A DNA stretch of 44,147 nucleotides from a virus: positions 1 through 44,147 of the IMG/VR virus record IMGVR_UViG_3300017989_000181. One strand, written 5' to 3'. The notes below the pieces were generated by a model, which worked only from the letters and a program-made list of their open reading frames with translations, was not told the DNA's origin and made no database searches. The position numbers and the translations under genes are program-made. Below are positions 1 through 7,265 of the stretch, in pieces; the first letter of the stretch is position 1; each line of letters starts with the position of its first letter.

Positions 1-64
1 AAAAAAAGGGCTGATAAAGATTTTTTTCTTTCAATTAAATCCCTACCAGCCTAATGTCAAAAAC

Positions 65-104
65 AAATCACCATCTAACTTTTTGGATGAGCTGATGGTG
101 ATTT
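65..104 (+). terminator. 11-bp hairpin, possible terminator or attenuator
   Basis: An inverted repeat pairs AATCACCATC (66-75) with GATGGTGATT (94-103), extended by one A-T pair, around an 18-nt loop. A short T run overlaps its 3' arm. If the window is circular, this lies about 65 nt after the stop of the ORF that runs off the right edge, which fits a terminator or attenuator. The T run is short and the loop long, so function is uncertain. Confidence 0.35.
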
Positions 105-115
105 TAGGTCATTCT

Positions 116-156
116 TTGACGATGTCAACATAACATTCGTTGTGTTATTTTGTCAA
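116..156. promoter_or_regulatory. Cluster of small inverted repeats, operator-like
   Basis: The palindrome TTGAC-GAT-GTCAA (116-128) is followed by ATAACA...TGTTAT (130-148) and by another TGTCAA (151-156); one more TGTCAA lies near position 54. These symmetric half-sites sit 45-90 nt upstream of the replication operon and look like protein-binding sites. I could not pair the TTGACG with a well-spaced -10 box, so no promoter is claimed. Confidence 0.35.
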
Positions 157-201
157 GGATGGCCGAGATTAAAATAAACCCTAAACATGGGAGGTCATTC
201 T

Positions 202-420
202 ATGGCTAAATATATTCCACAGCAACATAATTTTTGCCACCCTTTTGGTGTGCTTAGATCTGACGATCTTTCTCTGGAAGCAAAGGGATTAGGTTGTATT
301 ATCTCAATGATTGCGCCAGACGGAGGATGCGGACATCTGGTAACAAAAGATTACCCGATGCGCGTTTTTCAAGAGCTTATCGACCACGGATTTTTAACAG
401 AAGAGGAGGTGAGCGAATGA
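202..420 (+). CDS. Small winged-helix-like replication protein
   Basis: A 72-residue protein. The stretch LRSDDLSLEAKGLGCIISM resembles the first helices of phage replisome-organiser winged-helix domains, which typically read LRDxxLSxKAKGL. The ATG at 202 is chosen over the one at 187 because GGAGGT (190-195) is correctly spaced before it. It overlaps the next replication gene by ATGA and opens the operon, so a role in initiation or its control is likely. It could also be an autoregulator binding the repeats upstream. Function is inferred from the domain type and position. Confidence 0.6.
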   Translation: MAKYIPQQHNFCHPFGVLRSDDLSLEAKGLGCIISMIAPDGGCGHLVTKDYPMRVFQELIDHGFLTEEEVSE

Positions 421-1202
421 GTGTACACCACAGTTTTGATGTTGATATCGCTGCCGAATACGGCATCTACGAAGCGGTGATGATCCACCACTTCCAGCAT
501 TGGATTCGCCACAATAAGGCTTTAGGCCAGAATTTTATTGATGGTAGAACGTGGACGTACCAAACAAGAAAGGAGATTGCAGCTCATTATCCGTATATGT
601 CTGAACCTCAAGTAAAAAGGCTTTTGTTGAAACTCGTGAAAAAGGAAGTTTTGATGACCGCAAATTACAATTCCACACGGTTCGACAGAACTAAGTGGTT
701 CGCATTCAAGGACGAAGAGAAATTTAGAATTAACGAATCGTCCACTCCATGTACGAATTCGGACAATGGATCGGGCGAGATCGGACAACCTATACCACAT
801 ACTAAAACAAATACTAAAAAGAAAATACCTAAAGGTATTTCCCAAAAGCGTGCTTCAAAGATTTCTGATCAGGCTGTTGAATGGGCTACTCGCTTCCACA
901 AGTCCATCTTGTCTTGGAAGCCAGGACTTACGTCCAAGGCAAAGACATGGCATAAGGACTTTCAGAAGCTTATCAATGCCAAAGTCACCGAGAAGCGGTT
1001 CACTGCCGTCATCAATTGGCTGGCTCTCGGCAAAGACGACAACGCTCTTTGGTGGCGACCAAAGGTGCTGTCTGGGGCGAAGCTGTTAAAGCAATTTGAT
1101 ACCTTGGAAGGCTTGATGTTGTCAAAACCTGTTGATAAGTACGAAGAGCGCAGACAACGCAAAATCGAGGAAGAAATCGACCGTGAACTCAGGGGGTATT
1201 AA
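417..1202 (+). CDS. Phage replication initiator / replisome organiser (DnaD-like)
   Basis: A 261-residue protein. Residues about 8-100 form a helix-rich domain (DIAAEYGIYEAVMIHHFQHW, then a wHTH around YMSEPQVKRLLLKL) typical of phage replisome organisers. A polar linker rich in Asn, Thr and Lys follows. A C-terminal helical domain contains TSKAKTWHKDFQKL and a WLALGKDDNALWWRPKV segment seen in similar initiators. The start at 417 has a GAGGAGGTGAG site and overlaps the previous stop; TAATG couples it to the helicase downstream. It probably binds the origin and loads the helicase. A longer upstream reading in this frame has no ribosome site. Confidence 0.7.
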   Translation: MSVHHSFDVDIAAEYGIYEAVMIHHFQHWIRHNKALGQNFIDGRTWTYQTRKEIAAHYPYMSEPQVKRLLLKLVKKEVLMTANYNSTRFDRTKWFAFKDEEKFRINESSTPCTNSDNGSGEIGQPIPHTKTNTKKKIPKGISQKRASKISDQAVEWATRFHKSILSWKPGLTSKAKTWHKDFQKLINAKVTEKRFTAVINWLALGKDDNALWWRPKVLSGAKLLKQFDTLEGLMLSKPVDKYEERRQRKIEEEIDRELRGY

Positions 1203-2677
1203 TGGAATATCAAGGAATCTTCAACGATTGGCAGGTGGGTATCACTTCGTTCCCACACCGCAGTATAACGCCAGAAGCGTTCAATGAAGCACGAGTTGTC
1301 ATCTACGACAACGAGGCTCTTCTTCCGTACGGTCGGAACTCACAGCTCCCCGACCGCTTCAAGATTATCAACACAGAGACAAAGAAGCAGTTCTTCTCCC
1401 AAAAGTCCCCTCTGGTCGAGAACGATGATAATTACAAGCCTCCCTTTTTCAACCAGAAGGACTTCGAGGACAAAGATTACATCATCGTCACAGAAGGCGA
1501 GTGGGATTGTCTCTCTTGGATATCCGAAGGGTACACCAACGCAGTGTCTTTGCCGAACGGCATCTCGTGTGCAGAAGCAACGTTTAAGCGTGAGTTCAAG
1601 TACTTGATGCAGTTCAAGACTATCTACGTCAATTTTGATGCTGATGAGCCAGGACAGCTTGGATTGGAAAAAGTCCGTGAAATCATACCAAAGTACCGAT
1701 TGCGGACTATCACCTTCAAGTTGGAGGGCATCAAAGATGCAAATGACGCTCTCAAAGCAGGGTTTGCACTCAAGGGTTTCTTCGACACAGCTGACGGGGT
1801 TAAGATGGCAAGCGTTGTCCACGCCTCCGAAGTCCCAATCGAAGACATCTTCGCAGCAACACCCGAAGGTGTACGCACAGGGTTCTCGGACTTCGATAAC
1901 ATCTTGGGTGGATTGCGCCCAGCAGAAGTCACAAGCGTTACAGGTGACACGGGATGCGGTAAGACAACGTTTGTGGTCAATGTCGCATACAATGTCGCAG
2001 CAGCAACGTGTGAAGGAGTGTGGATAACATCTCAAGAGATGCGGATTGCAAAGATTTTACAGAAGATGGGGAGCATCATCTTGCAGAAGTCTTTGCGTGA
2101 CAACGTTGGTAATTACGAAGATATGACCGTGTTGGAGAAAATCTTCAAAGAAAAGAAGATCTATGTCGACCCCATCGGGGAACAGATGACGCTCAAGTCA
2201 GTTCTCGAATCCATCGACTACGGTGTCCACGTCCACGGCATTAAGTTCGTTGTCATCGAAGACCTCGGATATCTCGGCTCTTCCGCAGTCGGGGACAATG
2301 AAAGGGAACGTCTTGAGTTCGCGGTGAAGTTGTTGCACGCCAAAGCTCTTGAGACAGGAGTACACATTTTGGTCATTGTCCACCCCACACAGTCAAAAGA
2401 TGACCGTGGATTTATGGGCATGGCCAACATGAAGGGTAGTTCTGGCATCAAGCAATATGGCGATAATGTCATCATCTTGCAAAGACTCGACAGAGCGTAT
2501 CCAGATGTCCGACAAGTCCACGCCTTCACACGCCTCGAAGTGCGAAAGAACCGCGCCAAGGGCAAAGAAGGTGAGTTGATTCTCGACTATCATCAGGACT
2601 ATGACGGGTATTCAACATCATTGACATCTCCAGAGAAGATGAGACAGATCGTCAAGGAGGCAAAGAAAAGCACATGA
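1202..2677 (+). CDS. Toprim primase-helicase (DnaB/Twinkle-like), lacking the zinc-binding domain
   Basis: A 491-residue replicative helicase with a Toprim primase module. The Toprim Glu motif is EGEWD (98-102), the DxD motif is D146-A-D148, and a KDANDAL motif follows (178-184). The RecA-like motor has Walker A GDTGCGKTT (248-256), a Walker B-like strand ending VVIEDLGYLG, the HPTQ motif, a GSSGIKQYGDNVIILQR strand and a KNRAKGKEGE arginine-finger region. In T7 gp4-type enzymes a CHC2 zinc finger precedes Toprim; here the N-terminal 90 residues have no such cysteines. The separate CHC2 proteins at 8937 and 9590 could replace it. It would unwind the fork and may prime for the host polymerase. 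Confidence 0.9.
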   Translation: MEYQGIFNDWQVGITSFPHRSITPEAFNEARVVIYDNEALLPYGRNSQLPDRFKIINTETKKQFFSQKSPLVENDDNYKPPFFNQKDFEDKDYIIVTEGEWDCLSWISEGYTNAVSLPNGISCAEATFKREFKYLMQFKTIYVNFDADEPGQLGLEKVREIIPKYRLRTITFKLEGIKDANDALKAGFALKGFFDTADGVKMASVVHASEVPIEDIFAATPEGVRTGFSDFDNILGGLRPAEVTSVTGDTGCGKTTFVVNVAYNVAAATCEGVWITSQEMRIAKILQKMGSIILQKSLRDNVGNYEDMTVLEKIFKEKKIYVDPIGEQMTLKSVLESIDYGVHVHGIKFVVIEDLGYLGSSAVGDNERERLEFAVKLLHAKALETGVHILVIVHPTQSKDDRGFMGMANMKGSSGIKQYGDNVIILQRLDRAYPDVRQVHAFTRLEVRKNRAKGKEGELILDYHQDYDGYSTSLTSPEKMRQIVKEAKKST

Positions 2678-2814
2678 GAACACTCCAAGACATTCTGAAA
2701 AGATGGGACCGTAAAGACGGACGTACTCGCTCTTTCTTACAAGCTCTAAGGGAGCGTAAAAGAAAGTTGCAGAAAAAGAAGAAAACTGGTATTGTGGGGT
2801 CATACAGGCAATAG
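2674..2814 (+). CDS. Small basic protein, unknown function
   Basis: A 46-residue, highly basic protein that starts MRTLQDILKRWDRKDGRTR and has a Lys-rich tail KRKLQKKKK. It starts inside the helicase stop (ATGA) and ends just before the AGGAGG site of the next gene, so it is translationally coupled. The charge suggests nucleic-acid binding. I recognise no family. Confidence 0.5.
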   Translation: MRTLQDILKRWDRKDGRTRSFLQALRERKRKLQKKKKTGIVGSYRQ

Positions 2815-2826
2815 GAGGACTCCACA

Positions 2827-3021
2827 ATGAACCAAGATCTCTACGAGAACGTTACACAGATAATAGACGCAATGAGTGATGTCAAAGAGCTACTCGTACA
2901 CACCCTTATCGACAACAACAAAGCCGCTCGAAAAGCAAGACGCGCTCTCGTAGAGATCGAAAAGAAGGCCAAAGTCTTCCGTAAATTGTCCGTGAAACAC
3001 TTCAAGGAATTAAAGCGATGA
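2827..3021 (+). CDS. Histone H1-like (Hc1-type) small DNA-binding protein
   Basis: A 64-residue helical protein. The segment from residue 30 on (NNKAARKARRALVEIEKKA, then VFRKLSVKHFK) matches the pattern of the Hc1 / bacterial histone H1-like domain, which typically has NKAA followed by Arg/Lys-rich helices and LEKxAKxYRKxS. It has an AGGAGG site. Hc1-type proteins bind and condense DNA; phage versions are short and lack the Lys-Ala repeat tail, as here. It lies in the replication operon and overlaps the next gene by ATGA. A role in DNA organisation during replication is inferred. Confidence 0.6.
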   Translation: MNQDLYENVTQIIDAMSDVKELLVHTLIDNNKAARKARRALVEIEKKAKVFRKLSVKHFKELKR

Positions 3022-3317
3022 CTGAACATATCCGAGAAGAGATAAAGCGAATATTCCCCAAGATGTGGGAAAAACGGAACAAAAGCCGTGACTGCGCCAT
3101 AAGACTCTTCTGCCTCGAATGTGTGGCTGGCAATCTCAATGAAGTAAAAGCTTGCTCCGACAAAACATGCCCGCTTTATCAATGGCGAATGAAGACCAAC
3201 ACTTTGAAGGCTTCTGACCCCCACTTTAACCGCAGGACCCCCGACCCAAAACCGCTTAAACATCATTTCAGGAGTAAAGACACCAAGAAACAAAACAAAC
3301 GCAATACAGGAGCTTGA
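3018..3317 (+). CDS. Small cysteine-motif phage protein
   Basis: A 99-residue protein with a compact cysteine module at residues about 26-52: CAIRLFCLECVAGNLNEVKA, then CSDKTCPLYQWR. Many phages encode short proteins with this IRxxCLxCxxGxxxEVxxCxxxxCPLxxYR pattern, probably zinc binding and of unknown function. The C-terminal third is basic and low in complexity. It is coupled to the Hc1-like gene by ATGA. Confidence 0.6.
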   Translation: MTEHIREEIKRIFPKMWEKRNKSRDCAIRLFCLECVAGNLNEVKACSDKTCPLYQWRMKTNTLKASDPHFNRRTPDPKPLKHHFRSKDTKKQNKRNTGA

Positions 3318-3319
3318 CC

Positions 3320-3592
3320 ATGGCTTTAACCGTGACCTATTACGAACCACAAGACCCATCGTCTTACATGATCGCAAAGTTCGGGGTGCAAGTCCCTGAA
3401 TGGCGAATGGAAATACGTAACCTCACCGTCATCAAAAAGAAAGACGGATCAGGTTGGTTCGTGGCACTCCCAACATACAAGAATAAAGAAACAGGCGAAT
3501 GGGAGAAAGTCATTCAGTTCGACTCCAAAGAAGTGTTCAACAGATTCCAGGACGCAGTTCGAGAAGCAATCAGACCGAAGGTAAATGGATGA
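3320..3592 (+). CDS. SpoVG-like small protein
   Basis: A 90-residue protein. Residues about 28-80 (IRNLTVIKKKDGSGWFVALP, a YKNKETGEWEKVIQF strand, then a C-terminal helix) resemble the SpoVG fold, a site-specific DNA/RNA-binding module with KxxxGxFVxMPxxK and a terminal helix. AGGAGC sits 6 nt before ATG 3320; an in-frame TTG at 3314 is less likely. It lies just before RusA and overlaps its start by 4 nt. A nucleic-acid-binding role in replication or recombination is inferred. Confidence 0.45.
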   Translation: MALTVTYYEPQDPSSYMIAKFGVQVPEWRMEIRNLTVIKKKDGSGWFVALPTYKNKETGEWEKVIQFDSKEVFNRFQDAVREAIRPKVNG

Positions 3593-4050
3593 AAGAGGTG
3601 TCATTCACAATACACACCACCCCAACACCACAAGCACGGCATAGAGAATCATACGTTCGTGACAAACAAGGCAACCCCGTCATCGACAAGAATAACCGCC
3701 CCGTAGCAATCCGATACGACCCCTGCAAGGACAAAAAGAATTGGTACAAAGCACAAGTACTCCAACACTTCCCAGAGCGGATCACTGGACCCATCGAAAT
3801 GTTCGTAACGTTCTATATGCCAATTCCAAAGTCAACGTCCAAAAAAAGACAAGCACTCATGGACGAAGGCGTTATCAAGCACCAGAAAAAACCAGACCGT
3901 GACAATCTCGACAAGTTGCTCACTGATGCAATGGAGGATATCGCATACCACAACGATAGCCAAATATGGCACTCTGACGTGTACAAAGTGTACAGCCACA
4001 ACCCCCGAACAGAAGTAACAATCAAGTGGGATCCCGATTATGAATATTGA
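3589..4050 (+). CDS. rusA: RusA-family Holliday junction resolvase
   Basis: A 153-residue endonuclease that would cut four-way and branched DNA made by recombination before packaging. The diagnostic block is KPDRDNLDKLLTDAMEDIAY (about residues 101-120) followed by HNDSQI; RusA uses acidic residues in PDxDN and DD/DS as its metal site. An N-terminal strand with PTPQARHR fits the family's PxPKxRxR start. The ATG at 3589 overlaps the previous stop. The longer frame upstream is not needed and lacks a ribosome site. Confidence 0.85.
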   Translation: MKEVSFTIHTTPTPQARHRESYVRDKQGNPVIDKNNRPVAIRYDPCKDKKNWYKAQVLQHFPERITGPIEMFVTFYMPIPKSTSKKRQALMDEGVIKHQKKPDRDNLDKLLTDAMEDIAYHNDSQIWHSDVYKVYSHNPRTEVTIKWDPDYEY

Positions 4051-4216
4051 AGACGCATATCCTGAATGGCTGCCAGATAATGTAAAAAAAGGACTCGATG
4101 CACTCAAAATTGTTAAGGATAGCACTAACGCTGTCGTTGCAAAAATGAGCGTTACTTTTCCACTTGAAGAAGATGACCTCATCATAACATTTCAGCTAAA
4201 GGATGGAGAAGAATGA
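4040..4216 (+). CDS. Small hypothetical protein
   Basis: A 58-residue acidic protein beginning MNIEDAYPEWLPDNVKKGLD and ending in a short beta-like segment. It overlaps the RusA stop by 11 nt and the next start by ATGA, so it belongs to the same transcript. No family is recognised. Confidence 0.55.
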   Translation: MNIEDAYPEWLPDNVKKGLDALKIVKDSTNAVVAKMSVTFPLEEDDLIITFQLKDGEE

Positions 4217-4731
4217 GTTTTGAACACATCTGTATAGCAATCGGTTGCGGTATCTTAGGCTCTTTCTTCGCTACCGTCATCATCAAGTATTTCAAAATGT
4301 GTGCCGAGCTGAAAAAGTTAAGACCAGAAATGGAAAAGCTCCGCAAACGGCTACTCCAAGACAGCGTTGGGTGGACAGCAGAATACAAAGGCGAAGTGTG
4401 GAACGATGACTTTATTCTTAACTTGAGAAGACAGGAGTTGCAGGATGTTTTACGGCGAAGAGATGATGCAAAAAGCAGCGAAGATGCAGGAAGAAATAGA
4501 CCGATACAAACAAGGGTATTCCATACTGACAGCGGAGCTGCAGGAGCAATGCAAGACTTGCGAAATACCGCCATTGAAAACCCTTGGGGAGAAACTTGGG
4601 ACAAAGACGGCACTACCCTCCTTCGACCAAAGTCTCGGCAGCATGGACTTAGAGAAAATACACAACGATCTGATTGCGGAACAGAATCGAGTGATGCACG
4701 AGAATCTAAAGATGTTCCTGGGGGCGATTAA
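4213..4731 (+). CDS. Membrane-anchored protein; C-terminal half overlaps the next gene
   Basis: Starts with a transmembrane helix (HICIAIGCGILGSFFATVII, residues 5-24) and a charged helical segment to about residue 77. After that the sequence becomes polar and low in complexity (SSEDAGRNRPIQTRVFHTDS) and overlaps the next gene in another frame for 287 nt. The first 77 residues look like real coding sequence. The rest may be a genuine overlap, or the true gene may end earlier through a frameshift or a lost stop. Function unknown; it may be a one-pass inner-membrane protein. Confidence 0.5.
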   Translation: MSFEHICIAIGCGILGSFFATVIIKYFKMCAELKKLRPEMEKLRKRLLQDSVGWTAEYKGEVWNDDFILNLRRQELQDVLRRRDDAKSSEDAGRNRPIQTRVFHTDSGAAGAMQDLRNTAIENPWGETWDKDGTTLLRPKSRQHGLRENTQRSDCGTESSDARESKDVPGGD

Positions 4732-4858
4732 AGACCTGATTGCAGATTGCACAGAACAACAATACCCCCCACAAGAAACACTCGATCTCGTGGAGGGCAT
4801 GATTAACACCGAACTCGGCATTATAGACTTGCGTCAACGACAACGACAATCCCATTGA
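4445..4858 (+). CDS. Coiled-coil phage protein, unknown function
   Basis: A 137-residue, mostly helical protein with a heptad-like N-terminal part (MQKAAKMQEEIDRYKQGY) and a pair of cysteines (CKTC) at about 36-39. AGGAG (4433-4437) is correctly placed before ATG 4445, although it lies inside the previous gene. Its composition is more protein-like than the overlapping frame. It ends tail-to-tail with the leftward operon, overlapping it by 25 nt. No family is recognised. Confidence 0.65.
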   Translation: MFYGEEMMQKAAKMQEEIDRYKQGYSILTAELQEQCKTCEIPPLKTLGEKLGTKTALPSFDQSLGSMDLEKIHNDLIAEQNRVMHENLKMFLGAIKDLIADCTEQQYPPQETLDLVEGMINTELGIIDLRQRQRQSH

Positions 4859-4983
4859 TTTAACCCCTTTGCGTCACGCTTGCGTTGAGCTTGCTTTCTC
4901 CGCAGCTCCAAGGTCTTGGCGTACATAATTCCGCAGCCAAAGCCCACGAAAGTGCCGATTATGGTCATGATTACAATAGCCAT
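4834..4983 (-). CDS. Small single-pass membrane protein
   Basis: A 49-residue protein: MAIVIMTIIGTFVGFGCGIM is a transmembrane helix with a GxxxG-like pattern, followed by a basic cytoplasmic tail. The start at 4983 is set by AAAAGGAG and shares TAATG with the upstream gene; a longer frame to 5037 lacks a site. It is the last gene of the leftward accessory operon. Function unknown. Confidence 0.55.
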   Translation of the reverse strand: MAIVIMTIIGTFVGFGCGIMYAKTLELRRKQAQRKRDAKGLNQWDCRCR

Positions 4984-5189
4984 TACTTGTACACTCCTTT
5001 TCTTGTTGAACTCGCAACACGAGCAATTTTGTGCCAATCAAGAGGATCGTGCTTTGTCGCCAACGCCAGCAAAGCGTCCTCCGCTTCCAGTTTCGTCAAG
5101 ATAGGCTTAACGTCTTTCATGTCTTTTACGGTCAACGTGATCTTTAAAATCATGTCCTCGTCACCGTCTTGGATAATCTCTCTTTCCAT
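4983..5189 (-). CDS. Small hypothetical protein
   Basis: A 68-residue protein with alternating strand-like segments (DMILKITLTVKDMKDVKPIL) and a helical end. GAGGGA precedes the ATG. It sits between the DUF2958-like gene and the small membrane protein, sharing stop/start bases with both. No family is recognised. Confidence 0.6.
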   Translation of the reverse strand: MEREIIQDGDEDMILKITLTVKDMKDVKPILTKLEAEDALLALATKHDPLDWHKIARVASSTRKGVYK

Positions 5190-5545
5190 TAATAATCCCT
5201 CTCTAATACTTGTGCCACTGTGTAACGACCAATTGGAAAATGCTTGTCTCGCTGGATCGCAACGTCACCGCCTTCCAGCTCTTTGCCGTTAATCAGCACC
5301 GTTAAAGGGATCTTGACCTCTTGCAGCTCCGCAAGACTCACTGTCCCCAGCTCACGATATCCCATGCCAATATCAGCCATGCACCAAAAATATCCGTCCT
5401 CTTCGTGATACTCGTAACAGTACCACGTGCCAGCACCCACGGGGTTAAACAGCTTCAAAATGACGCTGATCTCTTCGGGCATTAAAGCAGAGGTATCCCC
5501 CTGCTTGCGAAATGCCTTGATGTGTTCTTGTGTTATCAACTTCAT
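5189..5545 (-). CDS. DUF2958-like protein
   Basis: A 118-residue protein matching the DUF2958 layout: an N-terminal KLITQEHIKAF helix, a FNPVGAGTWYCYEYHEEDG strand pair, a GMGYRELGTVSLAELQEV block and a final IQRDKHFP segment. The family is common on plasmids and in phages, often near DNA-processing or anti-defence genes, but its activity is unknown. The start at 5545 is preceded by GGGGGTGGAG and overlaps the upstream stop by ATGA. Confidence 0.65.
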   Translation of the reverse strand: MKLITQEHIKAFRKQGDTSALMPEEISVILKLFNPVGAGTWYCYEYHEEDGYFWCMADIGMGYRELGTVSLAELQEVKIPLTVLINGKELEGGDVAIQRDKHFPIGRYTVAQVLERDY

Positions 5546-6003
5546 AACTCCACCCCCAAGCTGGTCAAGTATGCTATCCACTCAAACAACGTGTAACCCG
5601 TCATCTTGCGCTCGAACATATCACGGTGAGCCCTCTCTTTGTCTATCTCTGAATGAAAGATCACAGCGTCATAACCAGCAAAAACGTTCGCTTCACGCTC
5701 TTCACTGTATTTGTAGGTGCGGAAAACCTCCACCTTGTACAAGTGATCTATGTCTCCGTGTATGCTGTCCGTGATCTCATAAACAGCCTTCTCTTTGCCT
5801 GAAATGCTCTCCTCGGCCTTGTAACGCTCCGCAAGAAACGACTCCAACAAAGCACCGTACGCACTGTATTTACCCCCGTCTACCGCGTCTTTGACCTTCT
5901 TATAAATATCAACTCCCGTTTCTTCGGGGTAGCCGTCACAGTGACGATACAATATCACCTTGCAATCGTCATTTTGCAATATAACGTTCGTTCTTGTACT
6001 CAT
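5542..6003 (-). CDS. Conserved phage/plasmid hypothetical protein
   Basis: A 153-residue protein starting MSTRTNVILQNDDCKVILYR and continuing HCDGYPEETG. This RxNxxxxxxxxxxxLYRHxDGYPE opening is shared by a set of phage and plasmid proteins of unknown function. The start at 6003 is fixed by AGGAGG. A longer frame to 6066 has no ribosome site. It is followed without a gap by the DUF2958-like gene. Confidence 0.6.
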   Translation of the reverse strand: MSTRTNVILQNDDCKVILYRHCDGYPEETGVDIYKKVKDAVDGGKYSAYGALLESFLAERYKAEESISGKEKAVYEITDSIHGDIDHLYKVEVFRTYKYSEEREANVFAGYDAVIFHSEIDKERAHRDMFERKMTGYTLFEWIAYLTSLGVEL

Positions 6004-6022
6004 TTTGTTGCCTCCTATGGCT

Positions 6023-6250
6023 TCAGTAATACAAATGCTCTTTAGGGTGTACGCCCCTTTCTTCAATGTCTAAATAACCGCCCAGTAGTGCATCAGCAGC
6101 ACCCATAACGGTATTGTTTCCGCACTCGGGACACTCGTAGCCCTCCGCGTCAGGTTCGACACCACTTTCCAGCGTGATATCGTCACAGTTTGAGCAGTAC
6201 CCTTTGTACTCCTCAATAGCTTCTAAAAATGCAACTTCCCCAAGTTTCAT
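6023..6250 (-). CDS. Zinc-ribbon small protein
   Basis: A 75-residue acidic protein with two CxxC knuckles, CSNC and CPEC (about residues 19-42), which would hold one zinc ion. AGGAG precedes the ATG. Function is unknown; it could be a nucleic-acid or protein interaction ribbon. It is second or third in the leftward operon, depending on whether the 17-residue peptide upstream is real. Confidence 0.6.
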   Translation of the reverse strand: MKLGEVAFLEAIEEYKGYCSNCDDITLESGVEPDAEGYECPECGNNTVMGAADALLGGYLDIEERGVHPKEHLYY

Positions 6251-6260
6251 TATTAGACTC

Positions 6261-6314
6261 CTATCGTGTTGCCGTTAAAACAATAACGACTATTATAAAT
6301 GCTATCAGCTTCAT
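6261..6314 (-). CDS. Possible 17-residue hydrophobic peptide
   Basis: Fills the gap between two leftward genes. It would encode MKLIAFIIVVIVLTATR, almost entirely a short membrane helix, with a GGGGAT stretch upstream. Size and composition resemble phage or toxin-like micropeptides, but the ribosome site is weak. It may be fortuitous. Confidence 0.25.
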   Translation of the reverse strand: MKLIAFIIVVIVLTATR

Positions 6315-6333
6315 AGGTCTTAATCCCCATATT

Positions 6334-6534
6334 TTAAAGGGTTTCGGGGTTGGTTTTGACAACATATCCCAGCTCCTTTATTAGTTTAATGATCTCAATT
6401 GATAGCGTCTTGTTACCAGCTATCGCAGCAAATCGTTTCGCGTCTTCACAAATAGGATATATCAGTTGCTTGCCGTACACCCCTTTGCGTTCGACTATTA
6501 TCTCTTTTATTCTCGGATAACTTTTCTCTGTCAT
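6334..6534 (-). CDS. Small hypothetical protein, first gene of the leftward operon
   Basis: A 66-residue basic protein (MTEKSYPRIKEIIVERKG) with a helical end. AGAGG is suitably spaced before the ATG. It follows directly the promoter at 6579-6607 and so would be the first and most expressed gene of this operon. No family is recognised. Confidence 0.55.
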   Translation of the reverse strand: MTEKSYPRIKEIIVERKGVYGKQLIYPICEDAKRFAAIAGNKTLSIEIIKLIKELGYVVKTNPETL

Positions 6535-6578
6535 ATTCTCGACCTCTTTTTGTTAGTTCGGTATCAACGTATGCAAGC

Positions 6579-6607
6579 AGTGTAACACAAATGCCAGTTT
6601 AACGCAA
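6579..6607 (-). promoter_or_regulatory. Sigma70-type promoter for the leftward operon
   Basis: Read on the minus strand: TTGCGT (6602-6607), a 17-nt spacer and TACACT (6579-6584), about 45 nt before the first leftward gene. The -35 is embedded in TTGCGTTAAACTGGCATT, which resembles the operator-like element at 39312-39329. The window holds divergent genes on either side, so a promoter is expected here. Confidence 0.5.
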
Positions 6608-6688
6608 CTTTAAATAAATGCTTGCTACAAAACCCCATTACACGCTACAGTGAAGCTTCCAGTAACATACATAACGTGAGGTGATAGT

Positions 6689-7132
6689 ATGTGCCAGAAA
6701 GTCAAAATCGGACGGCCTGAAACATGGACACCTGAAAGAATTGAAGAGGAAGCGGAAGCACTCAAAAAATGGTGTGTTAATGAAAATGCTACCAGTTTTG
6801 AGATGTTCACACGCTCAAGACCTGAAAAATACACTCGCGCTCATATCTATTATTTAGTGGAAAAATCGGAAGTCTTTGCCAACGCGTTCTTATACGCGCG
6901 AGAACAAATCGCCATGAATAGAGAAAATGCCGTAGCCACTGGAAAGCTCCACCAAGCAGTATATCAAAAAACCTGCACATTCTACGATAGAGAGGACAGT
7001 TTGCAAAATACTTGCCTCGCAGCTCACCATAAAGATATGGAGCGTGCAAAGCGAAATGTTGCCCGTGATGAGACTGTGGACGCATTGAAAGCCGCCAATG
7101 ATGCCATACAAGGGCTTGAGGACGATGAGTAG
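6689..7132 (+). CDS. Putative small terminase subunit
   Basis: A 147-residue helical protein beginning GRPETWTPERIEEEAEALKK, an opening common in phage small terminases. An HTH-like region follows (SFEMFTRSRPEKYTRAHIYYL), then a helix-rich oligomerisation segment (NRENAVATGKLHQAVYQKT). Small terminases recognise the packaging site and load the large subunit. It is the first gene of the rightward unit that ends in the large terminase, but 4.7 kb of other genes lie between. It could instead be another HTH regulator; no wet evidence is available from sequence. Confidence 0.55.
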   Translation: MCQKVKIGRPETWTPERIEEEAEALKKWCVNENATSFEMFTRSRPEKYTRAHIYYLVEKSEVFANAFLYAREQIAMNRENAVATGKLHQAVYQKTCTFYDREDSLQNTCLAAHHKDMERAKRNVARDETVDALKAANDAIQGLEDDE

Positions 7133-7265
7133 CATAGCATTGTATTGGGAGATCATTTGTAACGCTTGTGGGCATAGGTGGCGTGCCAGAGCTATTCTCG
7201 GACGCTTCCAATGTCCCCAATGCGATAACAACGATAAGTTTTCAGCCAGAGAGGTGAAAGAGTGA
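7125..7265 (+). CDS. 46-residue zinc-ribbon protein
   Basis: Encodes MSSIALYWEIICNACGHRW ... FQCPQCDNNDKF, a minimal ribbon with two CxxC knuckles. It overlaps the upstream stop by 8 nt and the next GTG start by GTGA. Small free-standing ribbons like this are common in phages; the target is unknown. Confidence 0.55.
   Translation: MSSIALYWEIICNACGHRWRARAILGRFQCPQCDNNDKFSAREVKE

Noticed and set aside
1-30. Direct terminal repeat between the window ends
   Set aside because: The first and last bases show no matching stretch; only the stop-codon junction supports joining.
1340-2035. Long antisense ORF of 231 codons inside the helicase gene
   Set aside because: The plus strand encodes a helicase with all motifs here; the antisense frame is Cys-rich and low in plausible structure, a codon-bias shadow.
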